Assembly (NCBI GenBank): GCA_016702415.1
Contig: JADJEA010000024.1
Location: 486,655-550,654 of the forward strand
Source of the DNA: Nostocoides sp.
Lineage (GTDB): Bacteria > Actinomycetota > Actinomycetes > Actinomycetales > Dermatophilaceae
DNA length: 64,000 nucleotides
Reading direction: 5' to 3'
Positions within the stretch are counted from its first letter, which is position 1. Each line of letters opens with the position of its first letter. Positions 8,651 through 17,976 of the stretch are shown here, piece after piece. Under the pieces are notes generated by a model. That model searched no databases. It was given only the letters and a program-made list of their open reading frames with translations, and had not been told where the DNA came from. The translations under genes and the position numbers were made by a program.

Positions 8651-10429
8651 TCAGGCGTACGTGCGGAAGCCGCGCTTGGTCTTCCGGCCGAGATAGCCGG
8701 CCTGGACCATGTGCTCCAGGAGGGGTGCCGGAGCGAACCCGGGCTCCCGGAACTCGACATAGAGCTCGCGCTCGATGGCCAGCGAGACGTCGAGCCCGAC
8801 GACATCGAGCAACTCGAACGGCCCCATCGGGAGCCCACACCCGGTCTTCATCGCCGTGTCGATCTCGTCGGCGGTCGCGTAGTGGGCCTCGAGCATCTTG
8901 ATCGCGTCGTTGAGATACGGGAAGAGCAGGGCGTTGACGATGAAGCCGGACCGGTCGCCACACTGGACGGGAGACTTGCCGACCTTGCCGCAGAGGTCGA
9001 CGACCGTGGCGACGACGTCGGGCTCGGTGGCCACCGTGTGGACGACCTCGACCAGGCGCATGACCTGCGCCGGGTTGAAGAAGTGCATCCCGACCACATC
9101 GCCCGGCCGCGTGGTGATCTTGGCGAGGTCGATGATCGGGAGCGAGGAGGTCGTCGTGGCGAGGATGGCCCCCGGCTTGCAGATCCGGTCGAGGTCGCGG
9201 AAGAGCTCCTGCTTGATCTCGAGATTCTCGGCGATGGCCTCGACGACGATGTCGACATCGGCGAGAGCGTCCCGCGACGTGGAGCCGGAGACGCGAGCGG
9301 CGATGTCGTCGGCGGCGATCTGGTCGAGCTTGCCGCGCTGGACCGCCTTGGCAAGCGACTTGCCGATCGCCGTCATGACCCCGTCGACCTTGTCCTGGCC
9401 CCGCGCGATGACCGTGACCGGGAAACCCGCCTTGGCGAAGACCTCGACGATGCCGGTGGCCATCGTGCCGGACCCGACGACGCCGACGGTCGCGACCGGG
9501 CGCAGCGTCACCCCGGCCGGGGCACCGCCGGAGGGCGTCTGGGAGTCGGGGACGACCTGGGAACTGGAGGGGGCGGCATACGTATAGAACCCGCGTCCCG
9601 ACTTGCGCCCGGTCAATCCCGCGCTGACCATTTGCTTGATGATCGGGCGGGGGGCGTGGAGGCGGTCACGGCCCTGGCGGTACATCGTGTCGAGGATCTC
9701 GTAGGCCGTGTCCAGGCCGATGAGGTCGAGCAGCGCGAGCGGGCCCATCGGGTAGCCGCAGCCGAACCGCATCGCGGCGTCGAGGTCCTCGCGGGTGGCG
9801 TACTTCGACTCGAACATCGAGACGGCGTGGTTGAGGTAGCCGAAGAGGAGGGCATTGGCGATGAAGCCCGCCCGGTCCCCGACGACGACCGGCTTCTTCT
9901 GCAGGCGCTCGGCGAGCGCCTTGACCTCTTCGAACACATCGTCGGCGGTGACGACGGTCTTGATGACCTCGACGAACTGGAGCACCGGCGCGGGATTGAA
10001 GAAGTGCATCCCGACGACCCGCTTCGGGTTGGACGTCGCGACGGCGATCTCGGTCACTGGCAGCGAGGAGGTGTTGGTCGCGAGGATCGCGTCCGGGGCG
10101 ACGATGCCGTCGAGGGCGGAGAGGATGCGCTTCTTGAGGTCGAGATTCTCCGGGACCGCCTCGACGACGAGCTGGCAGTCGGCGCAGTCGGCCAGGTCGG
10201 TCGTATAGGTCACGCGCTCGTGCAAGGCGTCGGCGTCGTCCTGGGACAACTTGCCCCGGCCGACCGCCCGCTCGGTGCTGCGGCCGAGGAACCCCCGGCC
10301 TCGCTCGAGGGCCTTGGCGTCCGCCTCGACGGCGACGACCTCGATCCCGTTGCGGGCGAAGACCTCGACGATCCCCGCGCCCATCGTGCCCAGACCAACC
10401 ACACCGACCTTGGTGAACTCACGCGACAT
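8651..10429 (-). CDS. Tandem-duplicated 3-hydroxyacyl-CoA (3-hydroxybutyryl-CoA) dehydrogenase
   Basis: A 592-residue protein made of two consecutive 3-hydroxyacyl-CoA dehydrogenase units, each about 285 residues and each carrying a Rossmann motif (VGVVGLGTMGAGIVEVF at residue 8; VGVVGSGTMATGIVEVF near 315). Each unit also has the substrate signature (NTSSLPVTEIA/TTSSLPIIDLA), the GMHFFNPA motif and the C-terminal dimerisation helix block (GYPMGPLALLD/GLPMGPFELLD). It oxidises (S)-3-hydroxyacyl-CoA to 3-ketoacyl-CoA with NAD+, in beta-oxidation or butanoate metabolism. The linker is Ser/Pro/Gly-rich. Fused tandem copies are known in actinobacteria. In the second copy the Rossmann loop has Ala in place of the third glycine-rich position (GTMATG), which is tolerated in some homologues. 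It starts at ATG 10429. Confidence 0.92.
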   Translation of the reverse strand: MSREFTKVGVVGLGTMGAGIVEVFARNGIEVVAVEADAKALERGRGFLGRSTERAVGRGKLSQDDADALHERVTYTTDLADCADCQLVVEAVPENLDLKKRILSALDGIVAPDAILATNTSSLPVTEIAVATSNPKRVVGMHFFNPAPVLQFVEVIKTVVTADDVFEEVKALAERLQKKPVVVGDRAGFIANALLFGYLNHAVSMFESKYATREDLDAAMRFGCGYPMGPLALLDLIGLDTAYEILDTMYRQGRDRLHAPRPIIKQMVSAGLTGRKSGRGFYTYAAPSSSQVVPDSQTPSGGAPAGVTLRPVATVGVVGSGTMATGIVEVFAKAGFPVTVIARGQDKVDGVMTAIGKSLAKAVQRGKLDQIAADDIAARVSGSTSRDALADVDIVVEAIAENLEIKQELFRDLDRICKPGAILATTTSSLPIIDLAKITTRPGDVVGMHFFNPAQVMRLVEVVHTVATEPDVVATVVDLCGKVGKSPVQCGDRSGFIVNALLFPYLNDAIKMLEAHYATADEIDTAMKTGCGLPMGPFELLDVVGLDVSLAIERELYVEFREPGFAPAPLLEHMVQAGYLGRKTKRGFRTYA

Positions 10430-10596
10430 GGGTCGAGTCTTTCACCGGGCCGTATGCCGCGGCACTCCCCCGCCGCGTGAGAGTCACCACGCCACCCGCC
10501 CGGGAGGTGTCGCGGGTGCGTGTCCTTGGCGGGATGACACATGCCTCGGGTGCGACCCGCCCCCTGCGCGAGCCGCACCCCAGGAGCGTGCGCGGA

Positions 10597-11397
10597 CTAC
10601 TTGACCTCGCGGGTGAGCACCCGCCAACCCCCGACCGCCAGGGGTATGCCGATCCACACCACCGACGCGGTGCCCAGGTGGGCCCACGCGGAGGCAGTCA
10701 TCGACCCCGACATGAGCGGTTCCATCGATCGGTTGAGGTCCAGCCACGTGGCGGCCGTACGCATCTTGGGGAGCGCACCGACGATCGACCAGACGGTGGG
10801 CAACAGGATCGAGGCGACGATGGCGAGGGGGGTGTTGAGGAAGGCGAACCCGAAGGCAAGCCCTTGGACGACGAACATCGTCATCGCCACGACAAAGCCG
10901 AGGACGACCTGCCCGGGCATGGACCAGTCGCCGTGGGCCCCGCGCACGGTGGTGGCCACCAGGTGCCCGAGAGCACCGGCGGCGAAGGATGCGGCCACGA
11001 CGACGAGGCCCAGGGCAACCCCGGCGAGGATCTTGGCGAGCAGCACCCGCGCCCGGCGCGGCTCGAGGGTGAAGGTGACCAACCCGGTGCGTTGGCTCCA
11101 CTCGGCGGTCGCCGCCATGATGCCGACGATCGGGAGCAGGACCATCAGCGGGAAGGAGGTCAGACCGACGTAGTCGCCTAGGGTGACTTTGTCCGAATTG
11201 CCCCATAACACCAAGGCCGCGACCATGAGGGCGGAAATGCCCGACATGACGATGAGCATCCAGCGCCCGGCGCGGGTGTCGACCATCTTGCGTAGTTCCA
11301 CCCGGACCAAGCGGGCGAAGGGGATGCCGCTGATGGGAGCGACCGTCGCGCTGTCGTGCGTCACGGGCGAGGTCGTGGGATCGATGACGGCAGTCAT
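10597..11397 (-). CDS. ABC-2 type transporter permease
   Basis: A 266-residue membrane protein starting at ATG 11397 (MTAVIDPTTSP). After a soluble N-terminus (residues 1-45, FARLVRVELRKMVDTRAG, a hallmark of ABC-2 permeases) come six hydrophobic segments at about residues 48-66, 80-97, 118-140, 155-180, 188-205 and 240-260. It follows its ATPase gene by 11 bp and is divergent from a two-component system, a standard arrangement for an export or self-protection module. Substrate unknown; antibiotics, peptides or lipids are typical for the family. Confidence 0.88.
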   Translation of the reverse strand: MTAVIDPTTSPVTHDSATVAPISGIPFARLVRVELRKMVDTRAGRWMLIVMSGISALMVAALVLWGNSDKVTLGDYVGLTSFPLMVLLPIVGIMAATAEWSQRTGLVTFTLEPRRARVLLAKILAGVALGLVVVAASFAAGALGHLVATTVRGAHGDWSMPGQVVLGFVVAMTMFVVQGLAFGFAFLNTPLAIVASILLPTVWSIVGALPKMRTAATWLDLNRSMEPLMSGSMTASAWAHLGTASVVWIGIPLAVGGWRVLTREVK

Positions 11398-11408
11398 GGC
11401 AGGTCCTT

Positions 11409-12305
11409 TCAGGCGGCGACGTGGTCGCGGGCGTCGGGGGCGGTCAGGGAGAGGAAGAGGTCCTCGAGGGCTTCGGAGCCAGTCGTGTGCAGGTCGGTCA
11501 GCACCACCCGGGCCTCGAGGGCGAGCCGGCCCACCTGCTCGGGCGTCGCCTTGATGAGCAGCCCGTTCCGGTCGCCGGACACCTCCAAGCCGGCCGCCCG
11601 GGCGGCCACGGCGAGCGCGTCGTTGTCGAGAGAGTTCGCCCGGGTGCCCTGAGCGCCGAGCAGAGCGGCCTTGCTGCCGCGGGCGACGATCCGGCCCCGG
11701 CCGATCATGACGAGGTCGTCGGCGATGATCTGGACCTCGTGCAGCAGGTGGCTCGACAGCAGCACGGTGCCGCCCTGGTCGGCATACGCCCGCAGCAACT
11801 GCCGCATCCAATGAATCCCTTGGGGGTCCAGCCCATTGGCCGGCTCGTCCAGGATCAGCACCTGCGGGTCACCCATGAGGGCGCCGGCCAAGCCGAGCCG
11901 CTGGCGCATCCCGAGCGAGTAGTTGCGCACCCGGCGCTTGGCCTCCTCCGACGTCAGGCCCACCATCTCCAGTGAGCGCTCGACGCGGTCCTTCGGCACC
12001 CCGATCGTCATCCCGACCAGGTGGAGCACCTCGCGGCCGGTGCGCCCGGGATGCTGGGCGGCGGCGTCGAGCATCACCCCGACCTGCCGGGCCGGGTTGG
12101 GCAGGTCGCGATAGGCGCGCCCGAGGATGAGGGTCCGGCCGGAGGTCGGCGGGGTCAGCCCGGTCATCATTCGCATGGCCGTGGACTTACCGGCGCCATT
12201 GGGTCCGAGGAATCCGACGACCGACCCGGGCGTCACCTCGAAGCTGATGTCGTCGACGGCCGTGAAGCTGCCGTACCTCTTGGTGAGGTTCTCTACCGTG
12301 ATCAT
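11409..12305 (-). CDS. ABC transporter ATP-binding protein (CcmA/DrrA-like)
   Basis: A 298-residue cytoplasmic ATPase that energises the permease encoded immediately downstream. The Walker A motif GPNGAGKSTAMRM lies near residue 36. The ABC signature is YSLGMRQRLGLAGAL, Walker B is VLILDEPANGLDP, and the switch histidine follows in LLSSHLLHEV. ATG 12305 (MITVENLTKRYG) gives the standard family N-terminus; GTG 12314 would add three residues. A C-terminal DrrA-like accessory stretch is present. It is divergent from the histidine-kinase gene, and the intervening region carries an inverted repeat that probably serves as the response-regulator operator. Confidence 0.92.
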   Translation of the reverse strand: MITVENLTKRYGSFTAVDDISFEVTPGSVVGFLGPNGAGKSTAMRMMTGLTPPTSGRTLILGRAYRDLPNPARQVGVMLDAAAQHPGRTGREVLHLVGMTIGVPKDRVERSLEMVGLTSEEAKRRVRNYSLGMRQRLGLAGALMGDPQVLILDEPANGLDPQGIHWMRQLLRAYADQGGTVLLSSHLLHEVQIIADDLVMIGRGRIVARGSKAALLGAQGTRANSLDNDALAVAARAAGLEVSGDRNGLLIKATPEQVGRLALEARVVLTDLHTTGSEALEDLFLSLTAPDARDHVAA

Positions 12306-12349
12306 GCGAGCCACTCTGCCCGGCCGGTGGGCGCCCGGACATCGGTACT

Positions 12350-12363
12350 TCGACTCAAGTCGA
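12350..12363. promoter_or_regulatory. Inverted repeat in the ABC transporter/two-component divergent promoter
   Basis: TCGACTCAAGTCGA is a 6-2-6 palindrome 45 bp from the ATPase start and about 80 bp from the kinase start, followed by a partial copy (CGACTTTGG) at 12366. NarL-type response regulators encoded beside ABC exporters commonly autoregulate through such repeats, so this is a candidate binding site for the regulator at 13654. That role is inferred from position only. Confidence 0.5.
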
Positions 12364-12445
12364 CCCGACTTTGGTCTATCGCCGACCGAGACCCGCCGAC
12401 CAAAGACGGGTGCCCCGACGCCGATGGCAACCTACCCTGATCGGT

Positions 12446-13657
12446 ATGCTGGGCACCTCCCCCTCAGAAATGCCCCCGATCGGTCGGGCAGGCACGGCGT
12501 GGCGGGTCCTTCTCGTGATCGGCCTGGGGCTTGCCGCCTGGGCGACCGTCGTGGCGTCCATGCCCGACGCCGTCCCCCTGTGGAAGGAGACCTGGCTCCT
12601 GGTCCTCGACCCGATCCTCGGCATTGTCGCCGCGGTGCTCGCGTACTGGCGTCGCCGCTATCCGATCGCGGTGGCAGTTGCCGTGACCGCGATCGGGATC
12701 GTCTCGGCAGCGTCCGGGGGCGCCGTGGTGCTGGTCCTGGCTTCCGTCGCCACCCGTCGCCAGTGGCGCGAACTGGCGTGGTTGGTTCCGCTCAATATCG
12801 CCAGCGGGTGGGCGGTCGAACAGTACTATCCCTCGCCGCCCGGGTCGGCGGCCCCATGGCCGGTCACCGTGGCCTTGGTCGTTCTCATGATCGCCGTCGT
12901 CGTCGCCGTCGGGTATGCCGTGGGCGGGCGCCGGGAGTTGCACCGCGAGCGCGCGGAGGCCGCGGAACGCGACGCCCAGCGCCGCGCCGCCCAAGCCACC
13001 GCGGCGGAGCGCACCCGCATCGCGCGCGAGATGCATGACGTTCTCGCGCACCGGATCTCGCTGGTCGCCATGCACGCCGGCGCCCTCAACTAGCGCACCG
13101 ACCTGGCCCCCGAACAGATGTCCGCGGCCCTGGCGACGATCGAGACCAATGCCCATCAGGCGCTGGCCGACCTGCGCGATGTCTTGGGTGTGCTCCGCGA
13201 GCATCGCGACGCCGGATCGGACTCCGCGCCGGAGCCCCCGCAACCGGGACTGGCCGACGTCCCCAGGCTGATCGAGGAGACCGAGGGTCTCGGCACCCGG
13301 ATCGCGTATGCCGATTCCACCGCGGGCCAGGTGCCCGCGGGGGTGGGGCGGACGGCATACCGCATCATCCAGGAGGCCCTGACCAACGCTCGCAAACACG
13401 CCCCCGGGGCGACGGTCTCGGTGCGCCTGTCCGGGGCGGCACCGGCAGGGCTGCGCGTGGAGGTGGCCAATCCCCGGGCAGTGCAGCCCGTCGATCACGC
13501 GTTGCCACGCTCCGGTCTCGGTTTGCTCGGGCTGGAGGAGCGGGTTGCCCTGGCCGGGGGGAAGCTGCGGCATGGGACCCAGGCCGGGGGCGGCTACGTC
13601 GTCCATGCGTGGCTGCCCTGGCCGGAACCCGCCAGAGCCGGCGAAGGCGCGCGATGA
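12446..13657 (+). pseudogene. NarL-type sensor histidine kinase interrupted by an in-frame amber codon
   Basis: A continuous frame from ATG 12446 to TGA 13657 would give about 403 residues, broken once by TAG at 13091-13093. The first half has four or five membrane segments (residues 10-140), a short coiled coil and the HisKA_3 phospho-acceptor box ARTRIAREMHDVLAHRISLV-type (seen as IAREMHDVLAH). The stop falls just after it, where relatives usually have Tyr in a G-A-L-x-Y-R-T-D-L context. The second half carries the N-box EALTNARKHAP and the G-box SGLGLLGLEERV. A TAC-to-TAG change explains everything, so it is either a recent nonsense mutation or a base-call error. The last four bases overlap the response-regulator start (ATGA). 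If real, the kinase would lack its ATP-binding domain. Confidence 0.85.
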
Positions 13658-14319
13658 CGGCCCCGATCCGGGTGGTCGTCGTCGACGACGACCCGATGGT
13701 GCGCACCGGGCTCGGGCTGATCCTCGGGGGCGATCGTGGCATCGAGATCGTCGCCGAGGCCGGGGACGGCGAGGAGGCGTTGACGGTCGTCGCCCGGGAG
13801 CGCCCCGATGTCGTTCTCATGGACATCCGGATGCCGCGTCGAGATGGGTTGAGCGCCACTGAGGCGCTATTGGCCCGGCCAAATCCCCCACGCGTCCTGG
13901 TCCTGACGACCTTCGACGCCGACGACATGGTCCTGAAAGCGTTGCGCGCGGGCGCGGCGGGCTTCCTCCTGAAGGACACTCCCCCACAACGATTGGTGGA
14001 GGCCGTGCGCGCGGTCGCGGCGGGCACCCCGACGCTCTCACCGAGCGTGACCGCGCAACTGATCGCGGCCGTTGCCCACCCGACCGAGTCCTCCGCAGAC
14101 CGGCGCCGCGATGCAGCCCTCGCACGCTTGCGGGATCTGACCGACCGGGAGTTGGAGGTGGCCGAGGCGGTCGGCCGCGGGTTGTCCAACTCCGAGATCG
14201 GCGCGGCGCTGTTCATGTCCGTCGCGACAGTGAAAGCGCATGTCGGGCGCATTCTGACCAAACTCGACCTCGACAACCGGGTGCAGATCGCCATCCTTGT
14301 CCACGACGCTCGCCCCTGA
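13654..14319 (+). CDS. NarL/FixJ-family response regulator
   Basis: A 221-residue two-component regulator. The receiver domain covers residues 1-120, with the acidic pocket VVVVDDDPMVR, the phospho-acceptor aspartate in VVLMDIRMPRRDG (about residue 55), the switch Thr in VLTTFD, and LKD. The C-terminal LuxR-type helix-turn-helix spans residues 150-215 (LTDRELEVAEAVGRGLSNSE, VATVKAHVGRIL). It overlaps the kinase stop by four bases, so the pair is translationally coupled. The adjacent ABC exporter is the probable regulon. If the kinase really is truncated, this regulator would depend on cross-phosphorylation or be constitutively unphosphorylated. Confidence 0.93.
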   Translation: MTAPIRVVVVDDDPMVRTGLGLILGGDRGIEIVAEAGDGEEALTVVARERPDVVLMDIRMPRRDGLSATEALLARPNPPRVLVLTTFDADDMVLKALRAGAAGFLLKDTPPQRLVEAVRAVAAGTPTLSPSVTAQLIAAVAHPTESSADRRRDAALARLRDLTDRELEVAEAVGRGLSNSEIGAALFMSVATVKAHVGRILTKLDLDNRVQIAILVHDARP

Positions 14320-14426
14320 GGTGGCGGCGCTGCCAGGCCTCCGTTGACACGCCCGGGACCACCTGACATGCCGGGGCCCGGACGAGTGGAATGGACCGGA
14401 CGACGTGCGCTCTAGAGTGATCCCCC

Positions 14427-15122
14427 GTGCGTGTCGTGATCGCCCGGTGCAGCGTGGACTACGAGGGGCGCGTGACCGCGCACCTGCCCCTAGCGACCCG
14501 GCTGCTCATGGTCAAGGCCGACGGCTCGGTGCTCGTCCACAGCGACGGTGGGTCCTACAAGCCGCTCAACTGGATGTCACCGCCGTGCGCAATGACCGAG
14601 ATCGCGCCCGAGCCGGAGGAGGCGGCGGCGGGGGTGGTCGCGGTGTGGATGGTGCGGCATACCAAGACGGAGGATCGCCTGCGAGTGCGCCTGCACGAGA
14701 TCCTCTCCGACACCGCCCACGACCTCGGGATCGATCCCGGCCTGGTCAAGGACGGCGTCGAGGCCCACCTGCAGGCGCTGCTCGCCGAGCACATCACCAC
14801 GCTCGGCGACGGCTTCGCGCTCGTTCGGCGCGAATACATGACGGCGATCGGCCCGGTCGACATCCTCTGCCGCGATGCCGCGGGGGTGAGCGTCGCGGTC
14901 GAGATCAAACGCCGTGGCGAGATCGACGGGGTCGAGCAGTTGACCCGCTATCTCGAGCTCATGAATCGTGACCCGCATCTCGCGCCCGTGACCGGAATCT
15001 TTGCCGCGCAACAGATCAAGCCCCAGGCGCGGACCCTCGCCGAAGACCGGGGCATCCGGTGCGTGGTCCTCGACTACGACGCGCTGCGGGGCCTGGATTC
15101 CGGCGAGCACCGGCTGTTCTAG
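14427..15122 (+). CDS. nucS: Mismatch-specific endonuclease NucS (EndoMS)
   Basis: A 231-residue homologue of NucS/EndoMS, the nuclease of the MutS/MutL-independent mismatch repair pathway of actinobacteria and archaea. The N-terminal dimerisation and DNA-binding domain begins MRVVIARCSVDYEGRV, as in mycobacterial NucS. The C-terminal RecB-like nuclease domain carries the catalytic series GPVDILCRD and VAVEIKRRGEIDGVEQLTRYL (Asp, Glu-x-Lys). It starts at GTG 14427 and is convergent with the phosphatase gene 21 bp away. Its presence supports an actinobacterial host. Homologues cooperate with the beta sliding clamp; a clamp-binding peptide at the C-terminus is not obvious here, although the end LDSGEHRLF is compatible with one. 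Confidence 0.93.
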   Translation: MRVVIARCSVDYEGRVTAHLPLATRLLMVKADGSVLVHSDGGSYKPLNWMSPPCAMTEIAPEPEEAAAGVVAVWMVRHTKTEDRLRVRLHEILSDTAHDLGIDPGLVKDGVEAHLQALLAEHITTLGDGFALVRREYMTAIGPVDILCRDAAGVSVAVEIKRRGEIDGVEQLTRYLELMNRDPHLAPVTGIFAAQQIKPQARTLAEDRGIRCVVLDYDALRGLDSGEHRLF

Positions 15123-15143
15123 GCGCCCGTCAACCCGGGGGCA

Positions 15144-15758
15144 TCACGCCGACGACGCTTCCGGCCACCCGGTCAAGGCCCATCCGTCGTCGCCGATCGT
15201 CAACTCCACCGCATGGGCATGGGGAACAGGCCGGCCCACGGCCAGATCGGCCGGGACAGTGCCGGCGAGCCGGGGCAGCACCAGCGACATGACCGCGCCG
15301 TGGGTGACGACGACGACCTGCTCCCCGCGGTGCAGGTCGGCGATCTCCTCCAGCGCCGCTCGCACCCTGGCGACGACCTCGGCGCCGGACTCCGCCCCCG
15401 GCATGCGCACCGCCAGATCGCCCGCCGCCCACGCGTCGAGCACGTCCTGACAGACCCGATCCCCCGCGGGCGGCCCCGCGCAGTCGCCCACCCGGATGTC
15501 GTCGAGTCCGGCCAGCGCCCGCGTTGGCACGCCCAAGCGGGTGCCCACTACCTCGGCCGTCTCGATCGCGCGCCCCAAGGCGGAGCTGTATGCCGCTGCC
15601 ACCCGCTGCGGCTCCAGCCGCCGGGCGAGCGCGGCCGCCTGCTCCCGGCCGACATCGCTCAGGGTGCCACCGGCGTCGCCACGCCGACTGGCCCCGGCGG
15701 CATCCGTCGCCTCGCCGGGACGCGCCACGAAGAGGCGAGCGGGGCAGTGCAGACTCAC
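15144..15758 (-). CDS. Histidine phosphatase-family protein with the nucleophilic His replaced by Pro
   Basis: A 204-residue phosphoglycerate-mutase-like protein starting at GTG 15758 (VSLHCPARLFVARPGEATD). The family's catalytic RHGE motif is RPGE here (CGT CCC GGC GAG), so the histidine that becomes phosphorylated is missing. The rest looks normal: LSDVGREQAAAL, the arginine region SSALGRAIETAE, and the second active-site histidine in VVVTHGAVMS. A single CAC-to-CCC change explains the loss, either a base-call error or an inactivating mutation. Relatives dephosphorylate small metabolites. The position between nucS and a B12 mutase does not define a substrate. Confidence 0.8.
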   Translation of the reverse strand: MSLHCPARLFVARPGEATDAAGASRRGDAGGTLSDVGREQAAALARRLEPQRVAAAYSSALGRAIETAEVVGTRLGVPTRALAGLDDIRVGDCAGPPAGDRVCQDVLDAWAAGDLAVRMPGAESGAEVVARVRAALEEIADLHRGEQVVVVTHGAVMSLVLPRLAGTVPADLAVGRPVPHAHAVELTIGDDGWALTGWPEASSA

Positions 15759-15846
15759 CCGTCCAGTATCCGCCCAGGCGAACACAGGTCACCGGCAAAC
15801 CGGCCGACCCATCGATGACCCGAGGGACGATCCGCTGGCCGGTGCC

Positions 15847-17901
15847 TCAGACGCTCGCGGGGACGGAGCGGGCGTCGCGGATGACGTCGACGAAGCGCCC
15901 CATGATCTCGTTGAGGCCGAAATCCTTGGGCGTGAAGACCGCGGCGACGCCGAGCGCGCGCAGCTTCGCCGCGTCGGACTCCGGGATGATCCCGCCCACG
16001 ACGACGGGGATGTCGGCGGCGTCGGCCGCCTTCAGCCCGTCGAGGATCTCCGGAACGAGTTCCATGTGCGATCCGGACAGGATCGAGACTCCCACGAGGT
16101 GGACATCCTCGGCCACGGCCGCGGCGACGATCTGCTCCGGCGTCAGGCGGATGCCCTGATAGATCACCTCGAAGCCCGCATCGCGCGCCCGGACCGCGAT
16201 CTGCTCGGCGCCATTGGAGTGCCCATCAAGGCCGGGCTTGCCGACGAGCAGCCGCAGCTTGCCGCCCACCTCGGCCTCCAGGGCGGCGACCCGTTCGCGC
16301 ACGGCGACCAAGTCGTCCCCGGCGGCCGTCCCGATCGAGCCGGAAACTCCTGTGGGAGCGCGGTATTCGCCGAACTCCTCGCGCAGCGCCTGCGCCCACT
16401 CGCCCCCGGTGACCTCGGCCCGAGCGCATTCGAGGGTGGCGTCCATCAGGTTGGCATCGGTGCGGGCATCGGCCTTGAGCCGGGCGAGCGCGGCAGCGGC
16501 CCGATCGCGCTTCTCGGGGTCGGCATCCCGGCGCTCGCGCCAGGCGCGGACCGCGGCGGCGGCCTTGGCCTCGACGCCGGGATCGACCGTCTGGATGGCG
16601 GTGTCGAGGTCCTCGGTCAGCGGGTTCGGCTCGGTGGTCTCGAACTTGTTGACCCCGACGACGATGTCCTCGCCGGCCTCGATCCGCTGGCGCCGCAGGG
16701 CGTGGGAGGCGACCAGCGCCGACTTCATATAGCCGTTCTCGACGGCCGCGACCGCTCCCCCTTGCTCGGCGATCCGGGTCATCTCCTCCTTCGCACCAGC
16801 GACGAGGTCGGCGACCTTGGCCTCGATCACGGCGGAGCCGGTGAAGATGTCCGCGTAGTCGAGGAGGTCGGACTCATAGGCCAGGACCTGCTGGATGCGC
16901 AACGACCATTGCTGGTCCCACGGCCGCGGCAGGCCCAGGGCCTCGTTCCACGCCGGCAACTGGACCGCCCGCGCCCGGGCATCCTTGGACAGGGTCACCG
17001 CAAGCATCTCGAGGACGATGCGCTGCACATTGTTCTCGGGCTGCGCCTCGGTCAGGCCAAGGGAGTTGACCTGGACCCCATAACGGAACCGGCGCTGAAC
17101 CGGATCGGTCACGCCATACCGGTCCTGGGTCAGTTCGTCCCAGAGCCGGACGAAGGCGCGCATCTTGCACATCTCCTCGACGAAGCGCACGCCGGCGTTG
17201 ACGAAGAAGGACACCCGCGCGACGACCTCGCCGAAGGCGTCCGGGGCCACGACCCCGCTGTCGCGCACCGCGTCGAGGACCGCGATCGCCGTCGACATCG
17301 CAAACGCGATCTCCTGCACCGGGGTCGCCCCGGCCTCCTGGAGGTGGTAGCTGCACACATTGGTGGGATTCCACTTGGGGATCTCCCGCACCGTGTAGGT
17401 CACCACGTCGGTCAGCAAGCGCATCGAGGGCCCGGGCGGGAAGACATAGGTCCCCCGCGAGAGGTACTCCTTGATGATGTCGTTCTGCGTCGTGCCGGCC
17501 AGCTTGCGGATCGCCGCCGCCGGGTCCCCGCCGGCCGCGGCCGCTTGCTCCTCGGCGACGACTTGGTACATCGCCAGCAGCCACATCGCCGGCGCGTTGA
17601 TCGTCATCGAGGTGTTCATCTGATCCAGCGGGATCTGGTCGAAGAGCGCCCGCATGTCACCGATATGACAGATCGGCACCCCGACCTTGCCGACCTCGCC
17701 CCGGGCCAGGGGATGGTCGGAGTCGTAGCCGGTCTGGGTCGGCAGGTCGAACGCGACCGACAGCCCGGTCTGCCCCTTGGCGAGGTTGCGCCGATAGAGG
17801 GCGTTGCTGGCCGTCGCGCTGGAGTGGCCGGCATACGTCCGCATCACCCAGGGACGGTCGCGCCGGGGCGTGGGGGCAGGGGTCGTCGCTGCATCGGCCA
17901 T
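15847..17901 (-). CDS. MeaA-type coenzyme B12-dependent acyl-CoA mutase (ethylmalonyl-CoA mutase-like)
   Basis: A 684-residue single-chain mutase. The N-terminal TIM-barrel substrate domain includes MRTYAGHSSA, GLSVAFDLPTQTGYDSDHP, NTSMTINAPA and GTTQNDIIKEY. The C-terminal cobalamin-binding domain (about residues 545-675) carries the base-off/His-on signature GLDGHSNGAEQ (D-x-H-x-x-G), then SILSGSHM and VVVGGIIP. MeaA/Ecm proteins interconvert ethylmalonyl-CoA and methylsuccinyl-CoA in the ethylmalonyl-CoA pathway; methylmalonyl-CoA mutase and other acyl-CoA mutases are close relatives, so substrate assignment is moderate. An ATP:cobalamin adenosyltransferase, which makes its cofactor, lies only 550 bp away on the opposite strand. 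Confidence 0.88.
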   Translation of the reverse strand: MADAATTPAPTPRRDRPWVMRTYAGHSSATASNALYRRNLAKGQTGLSVAFDLPTQTGYDSDHPLARGEVGKVGVPICHIGDMRALFDQIPLDQMNTSMTINAPAMWLLAMYQVVAEEQAAAAGGDPAAAIRKLAGTTQNDIIKEYLSRGTYVFPPGPSMRLLTDVVTYTVREIPKWNPTNVCSYHLQEAGATPVQEIAFAMSTAIAVLDAVRDSGVVAPDAFGEVVARVSFFVNAGVRFVEEMCKMRAFVRLWDELTQDRYGVTDPVQRRFRYGVQVNSLGLTEAQPENNVQRIVLEMLAVTLSKDARARAVQLPAWNEALGLPRPWDQQWSLRIQQVLAYESDLLDYADIFTGSAVIEAKVADLVAGAKEEMTRIAEQGGAVAAVENGYMKSALVASHALRRQRIEAGEDIVVGVNKFETTEPNPLTEDLDTAIQTVDPGVEAKAAAAVRAWRERRDADPEKRDRAAAALARLKADARTDANLMDATLECARAEVTGGEWAQALREEFGEYRAPTGVSGSIGTAAGDDLVAVRERVAALEAEVGGKLRLLVGKPGLDGHSNGAEQIAVRARDAGFEVIYQGIRLTPEQIVAAAVAEDVHLVGVSILSGSHMELVPEILDGLKAADAADIPVVVGGIIPESDAAKLRALGVAAVFTPKDFGLNEIMGRFVDVIRDARSVPASV

Positions 17902-17976
17902 ACTCGCGACGCTACCCGGGCGGTCCGGACCGCGCGAGGGTATGCCGCGGTGAGGGTCACCACACAGCCGACAGAG

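Noticed and set aside
13085..13120. Amber codon read as pyrrolysine or by readthrough
   Set aside because: No pyl genes or readthrough context are present in the window, RF1 is encoded, and relatives carry Tyr at this position.
15144..15758. CobC-type alpha-ribazole phosphatase in a B12 cluster
   Set aside because: Proximity to B12 genes is suggestive, but no other corrinoid-synthesis genes are present and the catalytic histidine is missing.
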